From a virus, in IMG/VR virus record IMGVR_UViG_3300030109_000601, positions 1-37,998 of that record: a DNA stretch of 37,998 nt. One strand, written 5' to 3'. The notes beneath the pieces were generated by a model, which was given only the letters and a program-made list of their open reading frames with translations, was not told the origin of the DNA and did no database searches. The first letter of the stretch is position 1. The number at the start of each line of letters is the position of its first letter. A program made the position numbers and the translations under genes. This document shows, piece by piece, positions 33,536 to 37,998 of the stretch.

Positions 33536-34246
33536 ATGAAAGACATCACAGAAGACCTCTTCAAGGCCCAAGAACACATCAGTAAGGCCATAGAATCCCT
33601 AAAAGAACTAGAGAAGCTTAAAGATAGACCAAAAGCTATTCCATTTCCAACAAATAGCATCCCAAGAGAAGACCTTAATGTAGCCATTTGTGTCGGTCAC
33701 AGCAGAAAGGGAGACACAGGAGCCGTAAGTGCCGGAGGTACAAACGAGTGGACTTACAACAAAAAAGTAGCAGAATACCTAAAGTCAGACCTACAGGAGT
33801 ATGGGATCAGTTCGTTTATTGTAGATGACTATGGAGGTACTTACGGCTCCTACACTTCATCCATGAACTGGCTAGTAAAACACCTAAACAAACAAAAAGC
33901 TTCCATAGCTATCGAACTACACTTTAACGCCTCTTCAAATGTTAAAGCTGAAGGTATGGAAATGCTCTACTGGAATACCTCTAGGATTGGCCTCAGCTTA
34001 TCCGAATATCTCCTTAAGAGTTGTCAAAGATTCTTTCCTCTTACAAAAAATAGAGGAACTAAAGCAATCAAAAAGGGCGATAGAGGTGCTACGTTCTTAA
34101 GGCTGCCTTCAGTGCCTTGTATCATTACTGAACCTTTCTTTGGTTCTTCCTGGCATGACTGGATTACCTTTGCTGATAAAGAGTCAACTTTAAGCCAAGC
34201 TTTAGCTCTAGGAATCAAAGAATGGAGTGACGAACATATCCTTTAA
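33536..34246 (+). CDS. Endolysin, N-acetylmuramoyl-L-alanine amidase (Amidase_3 type)
   Basis: Zinc amidase that cuts the peptide stem from peptidoglycan at lysis. The 236-aa product has an N-terminal helical extension (about 45 residues, KAQEHISKAIESLKELEKLK), then the catalytic fold. Likely zinc ligands are His 55 (CVGHSRKGDTGA), Glu 71 (GTNEWTYN) and His 129 (IELHFNA), and the catalytic Glu is Glu 199 (ITEPFFGS). No signal peptide is seen, so release would depend on the holin-like protein at 31163. T7 instead carries a different amidase (gp3.5) among the DNA metabolism genes. A good AAAAGGAA precedes ATG 33536. It is the last gene before the non-coding genome-end region. Confidence 0.9.
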   Translation: MKDITEDLFKAQEHISKAIESLKELEKLKDRPKAIPFPTNSIPREDLNVAICVGHSRKGDTGAVSAGGTNEWTYNKKVAEYLKSDLQEYGISSFIVDDYGGTYGSYTSSMNWLVKHLNKQKASIAIELHFNASSNVKAEGMEMLYWNTSRIGLSLSEYLLKSCQRFFPLTKNRGTKAIKKGDRGATFLRLPSVPCIITEPFFGSSWHDWITFADKESTLSQALALGIKEWSDEHIL

Positions 34247-34259
34247 TTATAGGTCTTTT

Positions 34260-34283
34260 TAATTTGTTCGGGTATAGGAGGAC
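34260..34283 (+). promoter_or_regulatory. Phage RNA polymerase promoter, copy 2 (phi-OR-like position)
   Basis: Identical over 24 bases to 8010-8033: -17 to -1 TAATTTGTTCGGGTATA, start at G 34277. It lies 14 bases after the endolysin stop and reads into non-coding repeats instead of directly into a gene. In T7 the promoter phi-OR has this location at the right end and acts in replication and packaging; that role is inferred here. Confidence 0.85.
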
Positions 34284-34304
34284 AGAAGGACTCAAATAAT
34301 CCTT

Positions 34305-34364
34305 ACTATTAGATAACTATTAGTCAACCTATGGAAATAGAGTTTTAATAGTTTTGTTAATAGT
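34305..34364 (+). repeat. Paired inverted repeats downstream of promoter copy 2
   Basis: ACTATTAG occurs at 34305-34312 and 34316-34323. Its near-complement TTAATAGT occurs at 34345-34352 and 34357-34364. The two arms could form a hairpin with two 7-bp segments (ACTATTA/TAATAGT) in the RNA or single strand just after the promoter start. A role as termination, replication or packaging signal is possible but unproven. Confidence 0.6.
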
Positions 34365-34390
34365 CGTTGTAAGTTGTTTCCTATAGATAA

Positions 34391-34420
34391 CTTAAAGTAA
34401 CTTAAAGTATCTTAAAGTAC
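34391..34420 (+). repeat. Three tandem 10-base repeats containing CTTAAAG
   Basis: CTTAAAGTAA, CTTAAAGTAT and CTTAAAGTAC follow each other without gap; TTATAGTGTC and TTACAGTTGG continue the 10-base period in decayed form to 34440. T7 carries arrays of the heptamer CCTAAAG next to its terminal repeats, so this array is a candidate end-associated element. Confidence 0.8.
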
Positions 34421-34643
34421 TTATAGTGTCTTACAGTTGGTTAAAAGTGACTGTAATCAACTACCTACAAACACAACCCCTCAGAAACCTTTAGTTTTGG
34501 TGCAAAAATCTGTTGAGGTAATGTATAGAATGCGGCCGCTCCTGACCCCCGATGAGGTATAGAAGCCGGTCAAAACTATCATTAATTGAAATTCTAAGGG
34601 GGGCCGTCACTTAAAAATGTCACCTAACGACTTAAAACATTAT

Positions 34644-34649
34644 TATAAT
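34644..34649 (+). promoter_or_regulatory. Possible host sigma70 -10 element for the early genes
   Basis: A perfect TATAAT lies 124 bases before the first early gene, where host-type early promoters would be needed before the phage polymerase is made. No convincing -35 hexamer is seen 16-18 bases upstream, so the call is weak. Confidence 0.3.
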
Positions 34650-34772
34650 AGACTGCACTCCAGACTATAGAGATTGAGAGATTGAAACCATTATTAACTA
34701 CTGTTCAAACGAATACTATCATGGCTCGTTTTCAAATTCGAGTGTGTGTTTGTTTGTTGATGTTTTTGCCAT

Positions 34773-35087
34773 ATGAACAATAAAAACACTTATAAACCTA
34801 AAAGCCTATTAATAGCCGGACACAAACTAGCTATTGAGTACCGGAAAGACTTTGAAGATTTTGGACAATTCAACGTTGATCGGATGACTATAATTATAAG
34901 AGACTCACTAAACCCAAAAGAAACACTTTCAACAATCATCCATGAGTCAGTCCACGCAATTTTAGCCCTTTCCGGACTTAGTTATCTGATTGATGATGAA
35001 GCAAAAGAAGAGGCACTTGTAAGGGCTATTGATTACTTACTAATCCCAATCATCAAAAGAGAACTAAAAGCATTCAACGAGTCTTAA
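34773..35087 (+). CDS. Putative small zinc metallopeptidase (HExxH)
   Basis: A 104-aa protein with HESVH at residues 57-61 in TLSTIIHESVHAILALSGL and an acidic stretch DDEAKEEALVRAID (72-87) that can supply the third metal ligand (Glu 79 or 80). This spacing resembles small ImmA/SprT-like phage proteases. The N-terminal part has IAGHKLAIEYRKDFEDFGQFNVDRMTIIIRD, typical of the strand region before the active helix. It is the first gene after the non-coding region, so an early host-takeover role, such as cleavage of a host regulator, is plausible but inferred. Its start lacks both a Shine-Dalgarno and the leader motif of the genes that follow. Confidence 0.75.
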   Translation: MNNKNTYKPKSLLIAGHKLAIEYRKDFEDFGQFNVDRMTIIIRDSLNPKETLSTIIHESVHAILALSGLSYLIDDEAKEEALVRAIDYLLIPIIKRELKAFNES

Positions 35088-35173
35088 AAGTATCTTTATA
35101 TTTTCTTGCAAATAACTTGCAATCATCGATTAAAAGCTTAGAATTAATACGCCTAAAATAGGCATTAAATTAA

Positions 35174-35189
35174 ACCATAAATAAAAAAA
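35174..35189 (+). repeat. Early-gene leader motif, copy 1 (variant)
   Basis: ACCATAAATAA followed by A-rich sequence, ending at the ATG of the gene at 35190. It lacks one C compared with the other copies. Just before it, a 5-bp hairpin GCCTA-aaa-TAGGC lies at 35151-35163. Confidence 0.65.
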
Positions 35190-35669
35190 ATGAAAATTAA
35201 CGAAGTAAAAAAGACAATTGCAGCTATTGAGAATCAAGTAATGAGCCTAGTTATCAGTGATTGCATTAAGAACCCACTAATTGCAGCCGGATTTATTAAA
35301 GACTATAAACTTAATGACCATAATCTATTCTATGAATCTTTAAACGAGTTCAATATCTCTAGCTTGCTAGATTATCTTGATTACCTATGCGACAACAAAG
35401 AAAACAGAGAGTTTATTAACTCTTATCTAAACATAGACTTTCCATGCATATCAAGTTCCGGTCGTTATGATATTGGAAATATTAAAGGTTCGGAAGTTGT
35501 CGAAATAGATAGCCATATGATTAATATGGATATTTACAGGCTCAAAGACCAGTTGAGGAACGCAAGAGATACAATTAAAAGCCTTTTGAAATTTAGCAAG
35601 CTTCCAATCATAGAAAAGCCAATTGAGGACAATTCGCATTCATTCCGTCCGGCTTATGGTGAGTATTAA
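35190..35669 (+). CDS. Hypothetical early protein
   Basis: A 159-aa protein I do not recognise. It is mixed alpha/beta with a helical N-terminus (KINEVKKTIAAIENQVMSLVI), a middle containing FNISSLLDYLDYLCDN, a Gly/Ser turn (CISSSGRYDIGNIKGSEVVEID) and a long charged helix (YRLKDQLRNARDTIKSLLKFSKL) that may form a coiled coil. No signal peptide or catalytic pattern is visible. It lies in the early cassette region behind leader copy 1. It is preceded by about 100 AT-rich bases with two CTTGCAA repeats (35105-35111, 35116-35122), a possible but weak promoter region. Confidence 0.75.
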   Translation: MKINEVKKTIAAIENQVMSLVISDCIKNPLIAAGFIKDYKLNDHNLFYESLNEFNISSLLDYLDYLCDNKENREFINSYLNIDFPCISSSGRYDIGNIKGSEVVEIDSHMINMDIYRLKDQLRNARDTIKSLLKFSKLPIIEKPIEDNSHSFRPAYGEY

Positions 35670-35679
35670 TAATCAACTA

Positions 35680-35713
35680 ACTAACCCATAAATAAACTAA
35701 CTATCATGAAAAA
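35680..35713 (+). repeat. Early-gene leader motif, copy 2 (34-base exact repeat with copy 3)
   Basis: Thirty-four bases, from ACTAACCCATAAATAA through the ATG at 35706 and its first codons, are identical to 36096-36129. The identity runs into the coding sequence, so a recent duplication or recombination joined these leaders. Confidence 0.9.
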
Positions 35714-36035
35714 AGAAACTAAAACCTTACTCAACAAGCTTGATAATTTACGAGCTAAGCAAGAAGATCTAACTTCAGATTTAGTGAAATCTTTACTAAT
35801 TCAAGAAATATGTCCGAATGCTTTTGACAACGGATCGTGTAAATCTTTTGTAGCTATTAAAGGCACTGAAGACAAAAAAAGCTTTAATCTTTATAAACTA
35901 TCAAAGGCAAAGTTTCCTAGGGATTTCTCGTTAGTCGTTACTGATGGAAAAGGCAAAAGATCAGTTTATGATTTAGAGCCTTTTGAGAAGCTTGAGGAGC
36001 TTGAGCTATTAAATCCGAAACGCATACTAGCCTAA
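35706..36035 (+). CDS. Hypothetical early protein
   Basis: A 109-aa Lys-rich protein without a recognised family. The first 30 residues form a probable helix (KKETKTLLNKLDNLRAKQEDLTSDLVKSLL). Then follow CPNAFDNGSCKSFVAIKGTEDKKSFNLYKL, probably a small beta sheet, and an acidic helix FEKLEELELLN. Its start sits in leader copy 2 and its first 19 coding bases (MKKETK) are the same as those of the gene at 36539, so the two share both leader and N-terminus. It is followed by two tight hairpins. Confidence 0.75.
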   Translation: MKKETKTLLNKLDNLRAKQEDLTSDLVKSLLIQEICPNAFDNGSCKSFVAIKGTEDKKSFNLYKLSKAKFPRDFSLVVTDGKGKRSVYDLEPFEKLEELELLNPKRILA

Positions 36036-36041
36036 TTCGAA

Positions 36042-36080
36042 ACCGCCACAAGGCGGTCTATATGGAACGGTCACCATATA
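36042..36080 (+). other. Two adjacent perfect hairpins
   Basis: ACCGCC-acaa-GGCGGT (36042-36057) is followed one base later by TATATGG, an 8-base loop and CCATATA (36059-36080). No T-run follows, so they are not ordinary intrinsic terminators. They may be RNA processing or stability elements between early genes. Confidence 0.65.
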
Positions 36081-36085
36081 CTGAA

Positions 36086-36129
36086 GAGATAGACCACTAA
36101 CCCATAAATAAACTAACTATCATGAAAAA
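36086..36129 (+). repeat. Early-gene leader motif, copy 3 (extended)
   Basis: GAGATAGACCA at 36086-36096 runs into ACTAACCCATAAATAA and the ATG at 36122. The 3' part repeats copy 2 exactly over 34 bases (36096-36129). The 5' part repeats copy 4 (36313) with one mismatch over 26 bases, linking the copies as a mosaic. Confidence 0.9.
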
Positions 36130-36298
36130 CGAAATCAAAAAACTATCCTTTTATGAACGCGCATGTGAACACTTAAGATCCATGGCAGAGTTGCCGGATG
36201 GCCCACGCAAGCATTGGCCTGTGCCGAATGACTTTAGGGCTAGCGCTGAAGAAGTTGCCGCGGCCCTTAGAAGAAACTTTTACAAAAGTTGGTATTAG
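36122..36298 (+). CDS. Small hypothetical early protein
   Basis: A 58-aa product: a helical N-terminus (KNEIKKLSFYERACEHLRSM), a polar turn ELPDGPRKHWPVPNDF and a C-terminal helix RASAEEVAAALRRNFYKSWY. No family is recognised, and the mix of charged helices suggests a small soluble protein that acts by binding a partner. Support comes from the leader motif immediately before its ATG, the good composition and the stop just before the next leader. G+C of the second half is higher than in neighbouring genes (GCCGCGGCCC). Confidence 0.7.
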   Translation: MKNEIKKLSFYERACEHLRSMAELPDGPRKHWPVPNDFRASAEEVAAALRRNFYKSWY

Positions 36299-36312
36299 GC
36301 GCGTACATCGAT

Positions 36313-36346
36313 GAGATAGACCAATAACCCATAAATAACTAAAAAA
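36313..36346 (+). repeat. Early-gene leader motif, copy 4
   Basis: GAGATAGACCA, then AATAACCCATAAATAA and an A-rich run ending at ATG 36347. The first 26 bases differ from copy 3 at one position. Confidence 0.88.
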
Positions 36347-36520
36347 ATGAATAGAGAACTAATAATTGAGCTAGTTGAATCTGGTAATAATGAAGGGCTT
36401 TGCACAGCTTGCGGTGAAATTGCAGATTGCGTTGAGCCGGACGCAAGAAATTACACTTGTAACGCTTGCGGTGAAAATAAGGTTTTTGGAGCCGAAGAAT
36501 TATTGATCACTTTAATCTAA
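36347..36520 (+). CDS. Small zinc-ribbon protein
   Basis: A 57-aa product with four cysteines in two knuckles: CTACGE (residues 19-24) and CNACGE (39-44), separated by IADCVEPDARNYT. This is a typical rubredoxin-like zinc ribbon, and the phrases CGE...VEPDARNY-C--CGE-KVFGAEELL are widespread in small phage proteins, from memory. It probably binds a host protein or nucleic acid; the target is unknown. An extra Cys at 28 (ADC) is present. The TAA stop is part of the next leader motif (CTAACCC), so gene end and leader are fused. Confidence 0.8.
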   Translation: MNRELIIELVESGNNEGLCTACGEIADCVEPDARNYTCNACGENKVFGAEELLITLI

Positions 36521-36538
36521 CCCATAAATAAAAACAAA
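36517..36538 (+). repeat. Early-gene leader motif, copy 5
   Basis: CTAACCCATAAATAA and an A-rich run ending at ATG 36539. The TAA stop of the zinc-ribbon gene lies inside the motif. Confidence 0.85.
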
Positions 36539-37012
36539 ATGAAAAAAGAAACTAAAATATATAGCGGTAGTCTTGAAACTAGGGAACGCTGCAAAAGTCC
36601 GGAAGATAGAAGAAGCCTTCTAAAAATTGAAAGCATAGACGCAAGATTACTAAAAGACTTAAGAGGTGTAGAGCCTTATGGTAACGAGCCTATTAGTATA
36701 GATTCGAACACTTATAAAGTATGTTATAATCGTGGCAATGCTAGAATATGGATTGAGGGTAAACGTTTAATCAATAACGGAATTTACAACGGTTTAAAAT
36801 TCGTTAAATCCGTTAATGATTACGGTATTATTTTAAAGTTCTTACCGTCCGACTATGCGGGAAAGTCTCACAAGATAGCCGGTAGCGTTGAACGTCCTAT
36901 AATTGATCTAAATGGCAAGTATCTAACTAAGTTCTTTGGGGATGCTGAAAATTACAAGGTGACCTTTTGGAAAGGTTTAAACCTCCATTATATAATAATC
37001 GAAAAAGTTTAA
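36539..37012 (+). CDS. Hypothetical early protein
   Basis: A 157-aa protein with no family that I recognise. The N-terminus is charged (KKETKIYSGSLETRERCKSPEDRRSLLKIESID). The rest alternates short hydrophobic strands and turns (TYKVCYNRGNARIWIEGKRL, GIILKFLPSDY, KVTFWKGLNLHYIIIEKV), suggesting a beta-rich fold. The first 19 coding bases are the same as in the gene at 35706, consistent with cassette recombination at starts. Its function is unknown. Confidence 0.75.
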   Translation: MKKETKIYSGSLETRERCKSPEDRRSLLKIESIDARLLKDLRGVEPYGNEPISIDSNTYKVCYNRGNARIWIEGKRLINNGIYNGLKFVKSVNDYGIILKFLPSDYAGKSHKIAGSVERPIIDLNGKYLTKFFGDAENYKVTFWKGLNLHYIIIEKV

Positions 37013-37017
37013 AGAGT

Positions 37018-37098
37018 ATGGAATTCTTATTAATACCCTTAGCAATTCTAACGGTCTTTTTTATAGCCGTTGCTATCATAGAAAAACTAAACCCATAA
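37018..37098 (+). CDS. Tiny membrane protein (26 aa)
   Basis: MEFLLIPLAILTVFFIAVAI followed by IEKLNP: essentially one transmembrane helix with a short charged end. It starts 5 bases after the previous stop, preceded by AAAGAG. Its TAA forms part of the next leader motif (ACCCATAA). Such single-helix peptides occur in phage early regions, often as inhibitors or superinfection-exclusion factors, but no function is claimed. Its small size makes the call moderate. Confidence 0.55.
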   Translation: MEFLLIPLAILTVFFIAVAIIEKLNP

Positions 37099-37103
37099 AA
37101 AAA
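37088..37103 (+). repeat. Early-gene leader motif, copy 6 (short)
   Basis: TAAACCCATAAAAAAA directly before the GTG at 37104. The spacer between the motif and start is the shortest of the set (13 bases from ACCC to the start). Confidence 0.7.
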
Positions 37104-37814
37104 GTGCCATTACTTAATAAAGGAAATTCAAAAACCGTAAAAGGTGAAAAGTTAGGATATAGGACATATGGCCTACACCTTGCGCCTTATAACCTATCAG
37201 GCCGGAACATCTGCCCTCATGCCTCAAAAGGTTGTGCTAAAAGTTGTTTAAACACTGCCGGACGTGGAGCAATGCAAAACGTGCAAGATGCTAGAATAAA
37301 GAAAACTCAAAGATTCTTTACAAATCGTAGAGAGTTCTTAAGTGACTTGAAAAAGGAAATCACAAGCTCTATTAAATCAGCTAAAAGAGCCGGATACATT
37401 CCGGCATTGCGTTTAAATCTGACTTCAGACTTGCCTTGGCATAAAATAGGGAACGACCGGAACGCTTCAATTATAGAGGAATTTCCGGAACTGCAATCAT
37501 ACGACTACACAAAAGACTATAGACGTATGATTGACTTTCTTGATGGCAAGCTGCCGGATAACTATGATTTAACTTTTAGTTATTCGGAAGATACAACGGA
37601 TAAGCAACTTAAAACCATTCTTGCAAAAGGTGGCAAGGTTGCGGCCGTTTTTAGAGGGCCGGAACTACCTAAGAGCTACCTAGGTTTTAAAGTAGTGGAC
37701 GGTGATGAATCGGATTTAAGATTCTTAGATCCTAAAGGCGTGATTGTCGGACTAGTTGCAAAAGGCAAGGCTAAGAAAGATAAAAGCGGTTTTGTAATAG
37801 ATCCAGAAAATTAA
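37104..37814 (+). CDS. Gp88-family protein (gene product 88 type), function unknown
   Basis: A 236-aa protein with all the signature phrases of the phage/mobile-element Gp88 family: GNSKTVKGEKLGYRTYGLHLAP, NICPHASKGCAKSCLNTAGRG (Cys 37, 44, 48), VQDARIKKTQRFFTNRREFL, ALRLNLTSDLPW, SYDYTKDYRRM, LTFSYSED, and the C-terminal VDGDESDLRFLDPKGVIVGL followed by AKGKAKKDKSGFVI. The three-Cys cluster near the N-terminus could bind a metal or Fe-S cluster, but the activity of the family is not known to me. The start is GTG 37104, directly behind leader copy 6. A strong terminator follows, so it ends an early transcription unit. Confidence 0.87.
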   Translation: MPLLNKGNSKTVKGEKLGYRTYGLHLAPYNLSGRNICPHASKGCAKSCLNTAGRGAMQNVQDARIKKTQRFFTNRREFLSDLKKEITSSIKSAKRAGYIPALRLNLTSDLPWHKIGNDRNASIIEEFPELQSYDYTKDYRRMIDFLDGKLPDNYDLTFSYSEDTTDKQLKTILAKGGKVAAVFRGPELPKSYLGFKVVDGDESDLRFLDPKGVIVGLVAKGKAKKDKSGFVIDPEN

Positions 37815-37822
37815 CCAAAAAC

Positions 37823-37885
37823 AAAAACCGGATTTCTAATTGATTTTAGATTTCCGGTTTTTTTTATTTTTTTTTTATTTTAATT
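37823..37885 (+). terminator. Intrinsic terminator after the Gp88-family gene
   Basis: AAAAACCGGA...TCTAA pairs with TTAGA...TCCGGTTTTT (about 11 bp, a two-base T-T internal loop, then 5 bp). A very long T-rich tract follows. It ends the early gene cluster ahead of the last leader copy and the polymerase gene that should follow. Confidence 0.88.
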
Positions 37886-37890
37886 ACTAT

Positions 37891-37920
37891 CATTCGGGCG
37901 CATTCGAGCGCATTCGAGCA
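37891..37920 (+). repeat. Three tandem 10-base repeats CATTCGAGCG
   Basis: CATTCGGGCG, CATTCGAGCG and CATTCGAGCA lie directly after ACTATCAT and directly before leader copy 7. The 10-base period equals one DNA turn, so a protein-binding operator is possible. They sit between a terminator and the next gene start. Confidence 0.8.
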
Positions 37921-37942
37921 ACCCATAACAAACAAAAAACAT
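37918..37942 (+). repeat. Early-gene leader motif, copy 7
   Basis: GCAACCCATAAC followed by an A-rich run up to ATG 37943. It places the gene at the right edge of the window in the same leader group. Confidence 0.7.
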
Positions 37943-37998
37943 ATGTATATAGATGAAGAAGAAGCCCTAGAAGAAGTCTGGAAATCCCTGGAATTACT
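37943..37998 (+). CDS. Start of a further gene, cut by the window edge
   Basis: ATG 37943 opens MYIDEEEALEEVWKSLEL, an acidic amphipathic helix, and runs off the end. The leader motif just upstream supports the start. Since the window begins inside the RNA polymerase gene and this region appears to precede it in genome order, this could be the polymerase N-terminus. Eighteen residues cannot decide it. Joining the window ends directly gives a stop at once, so at least some sequence is missing between them. Confidence 0.55.
   Translation, partial: MYIDEEEALEEVWKSLEL

Larger units (their letters stand above)
34247..34772 (+). other. Long non-coding region: probable genome-end / replication region
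   Basis: This is the only stretch above 300 bases without a supported gene. In order it holds the second phage promoter (34260-34283), a small hairpin AAGGA/TCCTT (34286-34304), paired inverted repeats (34305-34364), three tandem CTTAAAG 10-mers (34391-34420) with two decayed copies after them, and a NotI octamer at 34532-34539. Two similar boxes TGAGGTA...TAGAA lie at 34514-34530 and 34553-34564, the second containing GGTATAG as in the promoter. A perfect -10 hexamer is at 34644. A 20-codon ATG frame at 34721-34783 overlaps the next gene and I do not trust it. T7 has the same kind of elements (phi-OR, CCTAAAG arrays, terminal repeat) around its ends; the end assignment is inference. Confidence 0.6.

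Noticed and set aside
34532-34539. GCGGCCGC octamer as a vector or cloning trace
   Set aside because: No adjoining vector-like sequence was recognised and the flanks are as AT-rich as the rest; a single octamer can be natural.
34514-34564. Two TGAGGTA...TAGAA boxes as degenerate phage promoters
   Set aside because: They share only GGTA/TATAG parts with the real promoter and lack TAAT at -17; kept as a remark in the non-coding region.
34721-34783. 20-codon frame starting at an ACTATCATG
   Set aside because: It is very short, overlaps the metallopeptidase start, has no leader motif and no recognisable product.
34575-37893. ACTATCAT repeated five times in the early region
   Set aside because: The octamer also occurs inside late coding sequence (near 20069) and two copies are part of the 34-base leader repeat, so it is not an independent signal.
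1-37998. tRNA genes or CRISPR arrays
   Set aside because: Looked for T-loop sequences such as GGTTCGAATCC and for regular repeat-spacer units; none was convincing.

Overview
The window is most of the genome of a lytic T7-like podovirus (Autographiviridae type), almost certainly marine. All genes I could support lie on the + strand. The gene order is the T7 order: single-subunit RNA polymerase, SSB, endonuclease I, primase-helicase, DNA polymerase, exonuclease, then portal, scaffold, capsid, tail tubes A and B, internal virion proteins, tail fibre, holin-like protein, small and large terminase. The DNA is AT-rich. No rRNA, tRNA, CRISPR array, integrase or insertion sequence was seen. The host cannot be named from the sequence; several small genes resemble those of uncultured marine phages, from memory and unchecked.

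Region 1 (1-8012) is transcription, replication and DNA metabolism, tightly packed with short overlaps. Its oddity is at 4232-5064: a Dcm-type cytosine methyltransferase shares nearly its whole length with a second 270-aa reading frame on the same strand. The two starts overlap as ATGTG behind one Shine-Dalgarno.

Region 2 (8010-34246) is morphogenesis and lysis. It opens with a promoter for the phage's own polymerase (8010-8033). After several small genes and a 1866-aa modular adhesin come portal, scaffold, a putative overlapping spanin-like pair, capsid, and a strong terminator where T7 has T-phi. Then follow the tail and internal core genes, fibre, holin-like protein, terminases and an amidase endolysin.

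Region 3 (34247-34772) is the only long non-coding stretch. It starts with a second exact copy of the promoter (a phi-OR-like position). It also holds inverted repeats and three tandem CTTAAAG-containing 10-mers that recall the CCTAAAG arrays beside T7 terminal repeats. I infer that the physical genome ends lie here and that the contig is a permuted, circularly joined assembly.

Region 4 (34773-37998) would then be the left-end early region upstream of the polymerase. It holds small genes: an HExxH protein, a zinc-ribbon protein, a 26-aa membrane peptide, a Gp88-family protein and several unknowns. Seven of its nine starts follow copies of one leader motif, ACCCATAAATAA or a variant. The window stops before the N-terminal part of the RNA polymerase gene, so the genome is slightly longer than shown.
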